64,000 bases of DNA from Alphaproteobacteria bacterium (lineage in GTDB: Bacteria; Pseudomonadota; Alphaproteobacteria; Rs-D84). Within the stretch, counting starts at the first letter, position 1; each line of letters begins with the position of its first letter. The position numbers and the translations under genes are program-made. Positions 38,316 through 46,014 of this stretch are shown here, one piece after another. The stretch lies in contig JAFQTD010000029.1 in assembly GCA_017409215.1 (NCBI GenBank), positions 1-64,000 of the forward strand. Reading direction: 5' to 3'. The notes under the pieces are model-generated. The model was not told where the DNA came from, did not search any database, and saw nothing but the letters and a program-made list of their open reading frames with translations.

Positions 38316-39901
38316 GAAATGGTTTATCAAAAGATTTAATCACACGTGTTTTGGGCGGTGCACCCAAATATACAATTGCAGTGTTGGAAGAAAAATTCCC
38401 ACCACGTAATCTGGGTGAAGGTGCAATGGTCACACGTGTTGCCCCCAGTCCCACTGGCTTTATGCATTTGGGAACTTTGTACCAAATGATGATTGCAAAA
38501 AAATTAGCCCAGCAATCGGATGGTGTGTTTATGTTGCGTATCGAAGATACAGATACAAAACGCGAAGTGCAGGGCGCAGTTGATGTTATTTTGAAATGTG
38601 CAGATGCGTTTGGGTTGCAACCGGACGAAGGGCCGAATTATGGTGGGGGGTATGGACCTTATTATCAGTCAGAACGCAAAGATGTTTATCATTCGGTGGT
38701 TGCAGAATTGCTGGAAAAAGGGTTGGCGTATCCTTGTTTCTTGACACCTGATGAAATGGATGATATTCGAAATCGTCAAAAGGCTGCAGGTTGGGCAACG
38801 GGTATCTATGGTGAATGGGCGCGGGATAGGGATTTGACCGAAGATGAAATTGTTGCGCGTCTTGATAAGGGGTTAGTGCCGTCAATTCGCTTGTATTCAA
38901 TGGGTAATAAAGATAATAAAATCTTTTATAATGATAAGGTTAGGGGGCGATTGGTGTTCCCTGAAAACGAAGAAGATATCGTTTTGATAAAGTCAAATGA
39001 TGGGTTGCCAACGTATCATTTTGCACATTTGTGTGATGACCATTTTATGCGTACAACATTGGTGCAACGTGGGGAAGAGTGGCTGTCTTCGTTAAACCTG
39101 CATTTGCAATTGTTCCGTATGATGGACTGGCAAAACCCAGAGTATATACATGTTGCAACAATTAATAAATTAGATGAACAAACTGGAAATTCACGAAAAT
39201 TGTCAAAACGTACAGACCCAGAAGCAAATACTATGCATTATTTAACTGCGGGTTGGCCGGTTGAGGCAGTGCTGAATTATTTGTATAATATTGTGGCATC
39301 TGGATTCGAGGAAGAAAAAAATAAAAAGCCAGAAACAAATGTTTGGAATTATCCATTACGTGTAAAGAAAATTCCAACCAGTAGCGCGTTGTTTAATACA
39401 GATAAACTGGAATGGTGGGCGAAAGAGTTTATTGGTTCACTGCCGGTGCCAGAATTGGTTGCGCGTGTGGTTGCGTGGGCAAATGAATACGGGACAGATA
39501 TAAACAAAATGCAGGTGGCAGATGAAAAATATCTGACGGGCGTTTTGGGTATTGAACGTGATAATCCAAAGCGTGTACGTAAAGACTTTATTACGTGGTC
39601 GCAGACATTGGAAAACGTTGCGTTCTTCTGGGATGAATTGTTTGTGCCGAATACCGAATATGAATACAATCAGGATGCACTGCGTGAATTCTTGGCAACA
39701 TATAATCCGGCAGATGATAAAGATACTTGGTGGACAAAGATTGTCGCAGTTGCTGAAAAAACAGGTCTTAAAAATGGTGATGTGGCAATGAATTTGCGTG
39801 TGGCATTATCAGGTCGCACAAATACACCAGACTTGTATTCAATTATGACTGTTATGGGCGGTGAACGCGTAATTAAACGAATCGAAAAGGTAATAAAATG
39901 A
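38312..39901 (+). CDS. gltX: Glutamyl-tRNA synthetase, clostridial-type
   Basis: About 529 residues. Class I synthetase with APSPTGFMHLG (HIGH region, near residue 46-54) and RKLSKRTD (KMSKS region, about 295). Unlike usual proteobacterial GluRS, it has an N-terminal extension of about 40 residues ending in KFPPRNLGEGAMVTRVAPSP, plus GPYYQSERKDVYH and YGEWARDRDL. From memory this form is typical of clostridial GluRS, which suggests horizontal transfer. Start at 38312 overlaps the previous stop as ATGA. GatA and gatB in the window imply that Gln-tRNA is made by amidation. Confidence 0.9.
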   Translation: MRNGLSKDLITRVLGGAPKYTIAVLEEKFPPRNLGEGAMVTRVAPSPTGFMHLGTLYQMMIAKKLAQQSDGVFMLRIEDTDTKREVQGAVDVILKCADAFGLQPDEGPNYGGGYGPYYQSERKDVYHSVVAELLEKGLAYPCFLTPDEMDDIRNRQKAAGWATGIYGEWARDRDLTEDEIVARLDKGLVPSIRLYSMGNKDNKIFYNDKVRGRLVFPENEEDIVLIKSNDGLPTYHFAHLCDDHFMRTTLVQRGEEWLSSLNLHLQLFRMMDWQNPEYIHVATINKLDEQTGNSRKLSKRTDPEANTMHYLTAGWPVEAVLNYLYNIVASGFEEEKNKKPETNVWNYPLRVKKIPTSSALFNTDKLEWWAKEFIGSLPVPELVARVVAWANEYGTDINKMQVADEKYLTGVLGIERDNPKRVRKDFITWSQTLENVAFFWDELFVPNTEYEYNQDALREFLATYNPADDKDTWWTKIVAVAEKTGLKNGDVAMNLRVALSGRTNTPDLYSIMTVMGGERVIKRIEKVIK

Positions 39902-40635
39902 CAAAAGAAAAAAGGGCAAGAATTCGTGCAGTAAAAAAAGATGAGCATGGTTCACAGTTGTTAAAGGTCTTGCGTGCAACAGGGTTGTTTCGCTGGGAAA
40001 AACCAAGTACGCATGCAGAAGAAGTAGTAAATATCTTGACCCATGGTATTGGTATAGGACTAGCAATTGCTGCGCTGACGTTGTTGGTGGTGTTCGCAGG
40101 AATCAAAGGCGACCCATGGGCAATTGTTTCGTGCGCAATATTTGGTGTGACAATGATTACGTTGTATTTTGGGTCAACAATGTGTCACGCAACGATTGGA
40201 AAAAAACATGAATGCTTTTTTGAAGTATGGGATAGTGTTGCAATCTATGCATTAATTGCAGGCACGTATACGCCGTTTTTGCTGGTGAATTTACGTGGCT
40301 GGATTGGTTGGACTGTGTTTGGTATTTTGTGGGCAATCGTGTTGTTTGGGTCGTATATGAAAATAAAGAATCCAAAACGTCAACCAAAGTGGATGGTGGC
40401 ATTGTATCTGATTATGGGGTGGACGTTGCTGTTTATTTTGCCGGCAATGATTCGTAATATTCCGATTCGTGGATTGTGGTTTATCTTGGCGGGTGGATTG
40501 TCTTATACGATTGGTGTGATTTTCTATCTGTGGCGCAGAATGAAATTCTCGCATGCGGTATGGCACTTGTTCGTTATTGGGGGCAGTGTGTGCTTCTTTT
40601 TTGCAGTATTGTTCGGCAGTATCTTGGATTTATAA
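39898..40635 (+). CDS. Hemolysin III/PAQR family membrane protein
   Basis: 245 residues with a basic N-terminus and seven helices. THAEEVVNILTHGIGIGLA, STMCHAT and the C-terminal SHAVWHLFVIGGS hold the conserved His residues of the HlyIII (YqfA) family, probably metal ligands. A role in membrane homeostasis is usually supposed; true hemolysis is doubtful. ATGA overlap with gltX. Confidence 0.9.
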   Translation: MTKEKRARIRAVKKDEHGSQLLKVLRATGLFRWEKPSTHAEEVVNILTHGIGIGLAIAALTLLVVFAGIKGDPWAIVSCAIFGVTMITLYFGSTMCHATIGKKHECFFEVWDSVAIYALIAGTYTPFLLVNLRGWIGWTVFGILWAIVLFGSYMKIKNPKRQPKWMVALYLIMGWTLLFILPAMIRNIPIRGLWFILAGGLSYTIGVIFYLWRRMKFSHAVWHLFVIGGSVCFFFAVLFGSILDL

Positions 40636-40651
40636 TAAAAGGATTTGATTT

Positions 40652-40999
40652 ATGCCGTATGAACGTGATTCGAAAAAGAGTGTTGGCCCAACTGTTATTG
40701 AACGGGCATCAAATTTGCCAGATGATTTGTGTTGTGACGGATGCGCGGAACATTGTCAGCTGTCCATACAGTTGGAAGTTAATAATAAAAAATATAATAA
40801 GATAGAAAAAAATCAGATTTTATATGCAGAACCTGTTATGTTTGTGGGGAATAAGAAGTTGCCAGACGTGGAATATATGTCTGCAAGTATTCAAAAGGCA
40901 GGTGATGGTGTAAGAATGGAATTGTTTTTTGCAGATGTTGCATATCGCTATGCGTTGGCAATGTGCAGAAGAGCATGTAAACATAGTAAACTTAGATAA
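40652..40999 (+). CDS. Cys-rich small protein, paralogue 1
   Basis: 115 residues. The core LCCDGCAEHCQ (C-C-x2-C-x3-C) and a C-terminal CRRACKHSK (C-x3-C) give six cysteines, suggesting a zinc site or iron-sulphur cluster. The centre is beta-rich. The next gene is a clear paralogue sharing both motifs and YALA(M/L)CR. AAAAGGA lies before the ATG. No named family recognised. No signal peptide, so cytosolic. Confidence 0.7.
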   Translation: MPYERDSKKSVGPTVIERASNLPDDLCCDGCAEHCQLSIQLEVNNKKYNKIEKNQILYAEPVMFVGNKKLPDVEYMSASIQKAGDGVRMELFFADVAYRYALAMCRRACKHSKLR

Positions 41000-41016
41000 A
41001 AAGAAAGGAAGTATAT

Positions 41017-41352
41017 ATGTCGTATGATTGTGATTATGTTAAAAAGGCAAAACATATTGAAATGGCTGATGAATTAACACCTGATTTGTGTTGTGATGGA
41101 TGCGCAGAGCATTGTCAGATTTCTTTGCGTATGGTGGTCAAAGGAGAGTATTCAATAAAAAATGGAAATCAAACAATGTTTATGAAGCCTGCGATGTATG
41201 CAGGTGAAAAAAAATTGGGTGATAATTTCTTGTATGAAAGAATCCAAAAGGGCCCAGATGGTATAAGAGTTGATTTTGATTATGCAGACAAGGCATACTT
41301 ATATGCGTTGGCCCTGTGCAGGAAAACATGTAAAAATAGTCGCGTGAAATAA
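41017..41352 (+). CDS. Cys-rich small protein, paralogue 2
   Basis: 111 residues, 17 nt after its paralogue and preceded by AAAGAAAGG. LCCDGCAEHCQ is identical to the upstream gene; IQKGPDGIRVDFDYADKAY and CRKTCKNSR also align. Apart from these motifs the two differ at many positions, so the duplication is not recent. Followed by a strong terminator. Confidence 0.7.
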   Translation: MSYDCDYVKKAKHIEMADELTPDLCCDGCAEHCQISLRMVVKGEYSIKNGNQTMFMKPAMYAGEKKLGDNFLYERIQKGPDGIRVDFDYADKAYLYALALCRKTCKNSRVK

Positions 41353-41370
41353 TTTTTATTCCCAGTTGAT

Positions 41371-41399
41371 AAAAAAATCCCCATACGGGGATTTTTTTT
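41371..41399. terminator. Bidirectional terminator
   Basis: AAATCCCC-atac-GGGGATTT with A-rich 5' and T8 3' flanks. It serves the Cys-rich pair on the plus strand and the trxA/dksA-like pair on the minus strand. Confidence 0.85.
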
Positions 41400-41423
41400 G
41401 GGAAAAATGAAAGTTTGTTATTC

Positions 41424-41855
41424 TTAATTTTTATGTTTTTCGTATTCTTCTTGTTCTTCGATGGTCATTGTTGCCAATGGGCGCGCAATCATACGCTGAA
41501 TACCGATTTCATCGCCAGATACAACGCTGTATCCAAAAGTGCCGTTTTCAATCCTGTCCAGCGCAGCATTAATTTTTTGTAATAATTTATTGTTGCGTTC
41601 GGAAATGCGTAGGTCCATTGTGATATCTTGGTTGTATGTTGCGTTGTCTGATTCGTCACCCGCACCAACAGCCGCTGTTTTTTCAGCCAAGCGTACAGCA
41701 CTTAATACTTCGTCGTGTTCGCTAAGTAATTCTTCCCTTTGTGTGTTCAGCACGTTATAAAAATATGCCAATTGTGTTGGACACATATATGGTTCGGATT
41801 TCTTTGGCTTGTAATTTGCAGGTAATTCAATAGTTTTATAATTTTCAGCAGACAT
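41424..41855 (-). CDS. DksA/TraR-family protein without the zinc-finger cysteines
   Basis: 143 residues. DksA binds the RNA polymerase secondary channel with a coiled coil and potentiates ppGpp. The coiled coil (about 30-105) and the segment IENGTFGYSVVSGDEIGIQR, then MIARPLATMT match DksA. Standard DksA has four Cys in this C-terminal part; all four positions are other residues here (Ser, Val, Met and Ile by alignment). Zinc-free DksA variants are known, for example those with fewer Cys in Pseudomonas. The coiled-coil tip reads AGDESDNATYNQD. trxA lies 3 nt upstream. Confidence 0.85.
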   Translation of the reverse strand: MSAENYKTIELPANYKPKKSEPYMCPTQLAYFYNVLNTQREELLSEHDEVLSAVRLAEKTAAVGAGDESDNATYNQDITMDLRISERNNKLLQKINAALDRIENGTFGYSVVSGDEIGIQRMIARPLATMTIEEQEEYEKHKN

Positions 41856-41858
41856 ATT

Positions 41859-42173
41859 TTACCCCTTTAGTTCTTCTATCCAGGCAAGTAGTGTTTCTTC
41901 GTCCATAAGACCTGTGCGTGCTTCGACCAGTTCGCCATCTTTGAATGCAAGTACAGATGGTATGCTGCGAATCCCATATTTTGCAGGTGTTTGACGATTC
42001 GTTTCGTTGATTTCAAATTTAACAAATTTTGCGTCACTTTTTTCAGATGCTTCTTCAAATATTGGACCAAACATACGACATGGACCACACCAAGATGCCC
42101 AAAAGTCAACCAGTGTAATGCCACTGCCAATCATTGTGTCAATGTTAGAATCGTTTGCATGTGAAATAGCCAT
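41859..42173 (-). CDS. trxA: Thioredoxin
   Basis: 104 residues, standard length. Active site WASWCGPCRMF and cis-Pro segment YGIRSIPSVLAFKDGE are intact. General cytosolic disulphide reductant. AAAGGAG precedes the ATG. Cotranscribed with the DksA-like gene. Pairing thioredoxin with a DksA that has lost its redox-sensitive zinc finger is notable but may mean nothing. Confidence 0.95.
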   Translation of the reverse strand: MAISHANDSNIDTMIGSGITLVDFWASWCGPCRMFGPIFEEASEKSDAKFVKFEINETNRQTPAKYGIRSIPSVLAFKDGELVEARTGLMDEETLLAWIEELKG

Positions 42174-42196
42174 CTTTTTTCTCCTTTAGGTAATAG

Positions 42197-42224
42197 TTGA
42201 TATTCGAAAAGAGTGTATTATAAT
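42197..42224 (+). promoter_or_regulatory. Promoter of the suf-fts-tat operon
   Basis: TTGATA at 42197-42202, 16-nt spacer, TATAAT at 42219-42224. It heads a run of ten closely spaced genes. AAGAGAAA lies before the sufS ATG. Confidence 0.6.
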
Positions 42225-42251
42225 CGTTTTAAAATGCAAGAGAAATCATAA

Positions 42252-43352
42252 ATGAATAAAATCATATACTTAGATGCAGCTGCATCATATCAAAAAAGCG
42301 AATCTGTAATTCAAACGGAAATCGATTTCTTGACACAAAATTATGCAAATGCAGGACGGGGAATTTGTGCACGTGCAGTCGCAGTAGATGATATGGTCGC
42401 ACGTTCGCGCGCAAGGGTTGCAGGTTTTATGAATGCGCGTATAGACCAGATTGTCTTTACCGCGGGAACAACAGATGCAATGAATATGGTCGCAAATATG
42501 ATTCCAATGTCTGCAAGAACAAAATTGTTGGTGTCTGATATTGACCATCACAGTGCAAGATTGCCTTTTGAACAAAAGGTGTTGGCGCGGGCAGGGGTGA
42601 TTAATGTTTGTGCGCTGGATGATAATTTGAATATTGATTATAAAAATATACCATATGCAGATGTCTTTGTTATAACGGCGATGTCTAATGTTCTGGGAAT
42701 GCCACAAAATGTTGCAGATATTATAAAGGCTGCACGTGATAAAAATCCAAATGTAATTACAGTTGTTGATGCCGCGCAATATGTGGTACATGAAAAAATA
42801 GATGTTCGCGCGTGGGACTGTGATTTTGTATGTTGGTCTGGTCATAAAATTGGTGCTGATACAGGGGTTGGCGTCTTGTATGTGAAAAATCCAGATAGAT
42901 TTCAGCCCGTAAAGTTTGGTGGTGGTATGGTTAATAAAATCACAGAAAATAAAATAATTTGGAATAATCCGCCAGATGTTTTTGAGGCAGGAACACTGCC
43001 GTTAACGCAAATCGCAGGATTGGCACAGGCAATTGATGAACTGAATCAAAATAGACCAAATATGGGGTTGATAAAATATGCGTATGATGAACTGCAGAAA
43101 ATTCCCTGTGTAAAAATATTGTCACAACGCGAAGCATGTGTGTTGACTTTTGTGGTTGATGGTATGCATGTGTTGGATTTTGGTGCGCTGATGGGCGCGC
43201 GTAATGTATGCTTGCGGGTGGGAAATATGTGTGCGTCGTGGATATTTAAATTGATGAACAGGGATGGGGCAATCAGAATGTCAATTGGTGCATATAATAC
43301 AATTGATGATGTAAAGTATTTTATTAAGGCTGTAAAAGAGATTGTGAAATGA
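42252..43352 (+). CDS. sufS: Cysteine desulfurase, SufS-like
   Basis: 366 residues, class V aminotransferase fold. Takes sulphur from cysteine for iron-sulphur clusters. N-terminal YLDAAASYQKS; PLP-binding Lys in WSGHKIGADTG; catalytic Cys in RVGNMCASW; FEAGTLP before it. The protein is about 40 residues shorter than typical SufS. sufT (4-nt overlap) and sufE follow; sufB, sufC and sufD are not in the window. Confidence 0.92.
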   Translation: MNKIIYLDAAASYQKSESVIQTEIDFLTQNYANAGRGICARAVAVDDMVARSRARVAGFMNARIDQIVFTAGTTDAMNMVANMIPMSARTKLLVSDIDHHSARLPFEQKVLARAGVINVCALDDNLNIDYKNIPYADVFVITAMSNVLGMPQNVADIIKAARDKNPNVITVVDAAQYVVHEKIDVRAWDCDFVCWSGHKIGADTGVGVLYVKNPDRFQPVKFGGGMVNKITENKIIWNNPPDVFEAGTLPLTQIAGLAQAIDELNQNRPNMGLIKYAYDELQKIPCVKILSQREACVLTFVVDGMHVLDFGALMGARNVCLRVGNMCASWIFKLMNRDGAIRMSIGAYNTIDDVKYFIKAVKEIVK

Positions 43353-43663
43353 GTTTTGATAAAAATGATGTTATTAATGCGCTAAAGAAAATATATGACC
43401 CAGAAATTCCTGTTAACATATGGGATATGGGGCTGATTTATGATATTGAAATTACAGATAGTGATGTTGTTATAAAAATGACTTTTACAAGTCCGACTTG
43501 TCCAATGATGGAAGAATTGTTGGCGCAGGTACAAAATACTGTGCAACAAATTGCAGGTGACAAAAAAGTACGTGTGGATTTGGTATGGGACCCACCATGG
43601 AATTTGTCAAAAATGTCTGATGCAGCACGTGTAGAGCTGGATTTGACCAATGAAGGATGGTAG
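43349..43663 (+). CDS. sufT: SufT / MIP18-family iron-sulphur assembly factor
   Basis: 104 residues. DPEIPVNIWDMGLIYDI is the hallmark of the MIP18 (DUF59) family, with TSPTCPMMEEL holding the conserved Cys and VWDPPWNLSKMSDAAR near the end. It helps load or mature iron-sulphur proteins. ATGA-type overlap with sufS. Confidence 0.93.
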   Translation: MSFDKNDVINALKKIYDPEIPVNIWDMGLIYDIEITDSDVVIKMTFTSPTCPMMEELLAQVQNTVQQIAGDKKVRVDLVWDPPWNLSKMSDAARVELDLTNEGW

Positions 43664-43668
43664 GGGTT

Positions 43669-44031
43669 ATGATATATAATGATATGAAAAATATTTTGGA
43701 GATAACAGAAAATCCAGTCGAAAAATTAGAAACTGTGATGGATTTTGGTCGTGGATTGCAACCAATACCAGATGGGGCGAATTGTACTGAAATCGCTGGA
43801 TGTTCTTCGTTTGTTCAAATTTGTTATAAAGATGGTCGTTTTTATGCAGATGCCGATTCGGCAATTGTGCGCGGCATTGTTGCGATTCTGTTGGCGATGA
43901 TAGATGGAAAATCAGTGCAGGAAATAAAAAATATGAATCTGACTGATGAATTTAAATCGTTGAATTTAAATCTGGGTGCAGCACGACTGAATGGTGTGGA
44001 TTCTATGATTCGTTTTTTTGTAAATTTGTGA
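43669..44031 (+). CDS. sufE: SufE sulphur acceptor
   Basis: About 120 residues. Accepts persulphide from SufS; the acceptor Cys is in IAGCSSFVQI. The N-terminal region VMDFGRGLQPIPDGAN matches SufE. Start is uncertain: 43657 would overlap the sufT stop, 43669 lies just after AGGGG and is chosen, and 43684 is also possible. Confidence 0.9.
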   Translation: MIYNDMKNILEITENPVEKLETVMDFGRGLQPIPDGANCTEIAGCSSFVQICYKDGRFYADADSAIVRGIVAILLAMIDGKSVQEIKNMNLTDEFKSLNLNLGAARLNGVDSMIRFFVNL

Positions 44032-44055
44032 TAAAATGCAAAAAAAAGGTGGGGT

Positions 44056-44352
44056 ATGAGAGATGATGAAAAAATGTTTCAAATAGGACTGTGGACTTTT
44101 GTGGTCGCGGTTTTGCTGGGGATAGTTGTGTTCCCTGTTGTATATCGTACTCAAATCAGACAATTAAATCGTGTGCGCAGGGAAATTGTTGCATTGCAAA
44201 AGGAAATTGCCCTGAGAGAGGCAGAATTTGCTGCAATAATAACACCGGAAAGATTAAGAAATTCGGTTGATATCGTTGCACCAAAATCAAAAACAGTTGC
44301 CTTTTCAAGTACTGTTTGGATTGGGGATTTGCCAGATAGAAAAGGATTGTGA
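44056..44352 (+). CDS. ftsL: Cell division protein FtsL-like
   Basis: 98 residues. Short N-terminus, one membrane helix (about 11-29, LWTFVVAVLLGIVVFPVVY) and a periplasmic coiled coil rich in R/E/L. Sequence alone is weakly conserved in this family; the position directly before ftsI (TGATG overlap) makes FtsL the best call. FtsL joins FtsQ and FtsB to activate FtsWI. GGTGGGGT precedes the ATG. Confidence 0.75.
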   Translation: MRDDEKMFQIGLWTFVVAVLLGIVVFPVVYRTQIRQLNRVRREIVALQKEIALREAEFAAIITPERLRNSVDIVAPKSKTVAFSSTVWIGDLPDRKGL

Positions 44353-45971
44353 TGTTTGAAATAGGAAGGGATATTTTTAAACAAGGTTTTTATGGTGGAC
44401 AGGTTGATAGAACCGCAGTTAGTAGATTGCGGGTTGTATATTTGGTGTTTTTATTAGCTTTTAGCATTTTTGCATTGCGAACATTACAGTTGGGAATACA
44501 GGGAACGGATACCATAAGAAAGGGGGTTGTGGCATCAAATTGGAATATTAGTCGTGCAGATATTGTCGATAGAAATGGAGAAATACTGGCAAAAAATTTG
44601 GTGACGGGACATATTCAACTGGTGAAAAAATATATGCAGGATAAAGATAAAGAACTTATCGCACAAACTATACATGAAGTGTTGCCGTATCAGTATTCTT
44701 TGTCTGATGCGATGAAATTAGTTGATTCACCTAGAAGATATATTGAATTGAAAAGAAATGCATCCGAAACGCAAATAAAAAAAATTAGGGACGCGGCATT
44801 GCCGGGTCTGGAGGTAAGGTCGGAACAATTAAGAAAATATCCAAAACGTAATATGTTTTCCCATGTTGTGGGATTCCTGAATAAGGATGGACGTGCAGTG
44901 CAGGGGGCCGAGGCTGTATTTGATGATTATCTGTCCGAAAATAAAGACCCGTTGTATTTGTCGGTGGATTCACGTGTGCAGTCTGCGTTTTATGAACAAT
45001 TATCTTTGGCAATGCAGAAATATCAAACCAAGACAGCAATGGGAATGTTGATGGATTCGCGGACTGGGGAAATTATTGCAATGGTGTCTTTGCCAGACTT
45101 TGACCCAGAAAACATAGGGAATTATCCGGTGGCGAATCGGACTTTGCAAACAATGCGTAATCCGTATGAATTGGGGTCTATATTTAAAATATTTAATACT
45201 GCATTGGCAATGGAAAATGGAATAGATAAAGAATACCTTGTTAATAAACCATTTATAATCGAAGATAAATTTGGACGGCCAGCCGCAAAAATTACAGACG
45301 TTAGAAGTTTTAAACCGCCACGTCCATATTTGAACGTAGAAGAAATTATGATGATGTCTTGTAATGTGGGTAGTGCACAAATTGCACTAGATTTACCAGA
45401 TGGTGCGCAAAAAGAGTTTGTCGAAAGATTACATATGGACAAGGCATTGGATTTGGAAATGGGGCGCACAGAACGTACCATGTTGCCACAAAAATGGGGG
45501 CCTGTGGAAAAGGCGACAGTTGCATACGGACATGGTATATCTGTGACGCCAATGCACCTGTTGTTGGCGGTGAATGCGGTCACCAATGGTGGGTTCTATG
45601 TAAAACCAACACTGCAAAAACGTGGTGTTGGGGTGGTGCGCGCAGAAAAAGTTCTGGAAGAAGAAATTTCTGAAAGATTGCGCGCAATTATGTTTAGGGT
45701 TGCAGAAGAAACAACAGCAAAACAGGCAAGGGTTGCAGGAATTAAAATCGGTGGAAAAACAGGGACTGCTGAAAAGTATGGACCAAATGGAAAAATTGAT
45801 AGAAAGCGTAATGTGACCGCATTCGTGGGAATATTTCCAGTTGATGCACCGCAGTATACAATTATGGTTGTTTTGGATGAACCAAAGGGGTATCCGCGTA
45901 CGGCATCTTATAATGCGGTGCCGGTGACGGGAAAAATTCTTGAAACAATCGTGCCATTGCTATTTGAATAA
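44352..45971 (+). CDS. ftsI: Penicillin-binding protein 3 (septal transpeptidase)
   Basis: About 539 residues, class B PBP that cross-links septal peptidoglycan with FtsW. N-terminal helix (about 25-45); pedestal domain; transpeptidase with SxxK as GSIFKI, SxN as MMSCNVGS (Cys where Ser is usual) and GGKTGTAEK. Start at 44352 rather than the GTG at 44349; ATG overlaps the ftsL stop. murE and murF, normal followers, are absent; recJ follows instead. Confidence 0.94.
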   Translation: MFEIGRDIFKQGFYGGQVDRTAVSRLRVVYLVFLLAFSIFALRTLQLGIQGTDTIRKGVVASNWNISRADIVDRNGEILAKNLVTGHIQLVKKYMQDKDKELIAQTIHEVLPYQYSLSDAMKLVDSPRRYIELKRNASETQIKKIRDAALPGLEVRSEQLRKYPKRNMFSHVVGFLNKDGRAVQGAEAVFDDYLSENKDPLYLSVDSRVQSAFYEQLSLAMQKYQTKTAMGMLMDSRTGEIIAMVSLPDFDPENIGNYPVANRTLQTMRNPYELGSIFKIFNTALAMENGIDKEYLVNKPFIIEDKFGRPAAKITDVRSFKPPRPYLNVEEIMMMSCNVGSAQIALDLPDGAQKEFVERLHMDKALDLEMGRTERTMLPQKWGPVEKATVAYGHGISVTPMHLLLAVNAVTNGGFYVKPTLQKRGVGVVRAEKVLEEEISERLRAIMFRVAEETTAKQARVAGIKIGGKTGTAEKYGPNGKIDRKRNVTAFVGIFPVDAPQYTIMVVLDEPKGYPRTASYNAVPVTGKILETIVPLLFE

Positions 45972-46014
45972 TTTTTGATTATAATGTCTTTGATAATAAA
46001 AAAAAGAGAAGACG

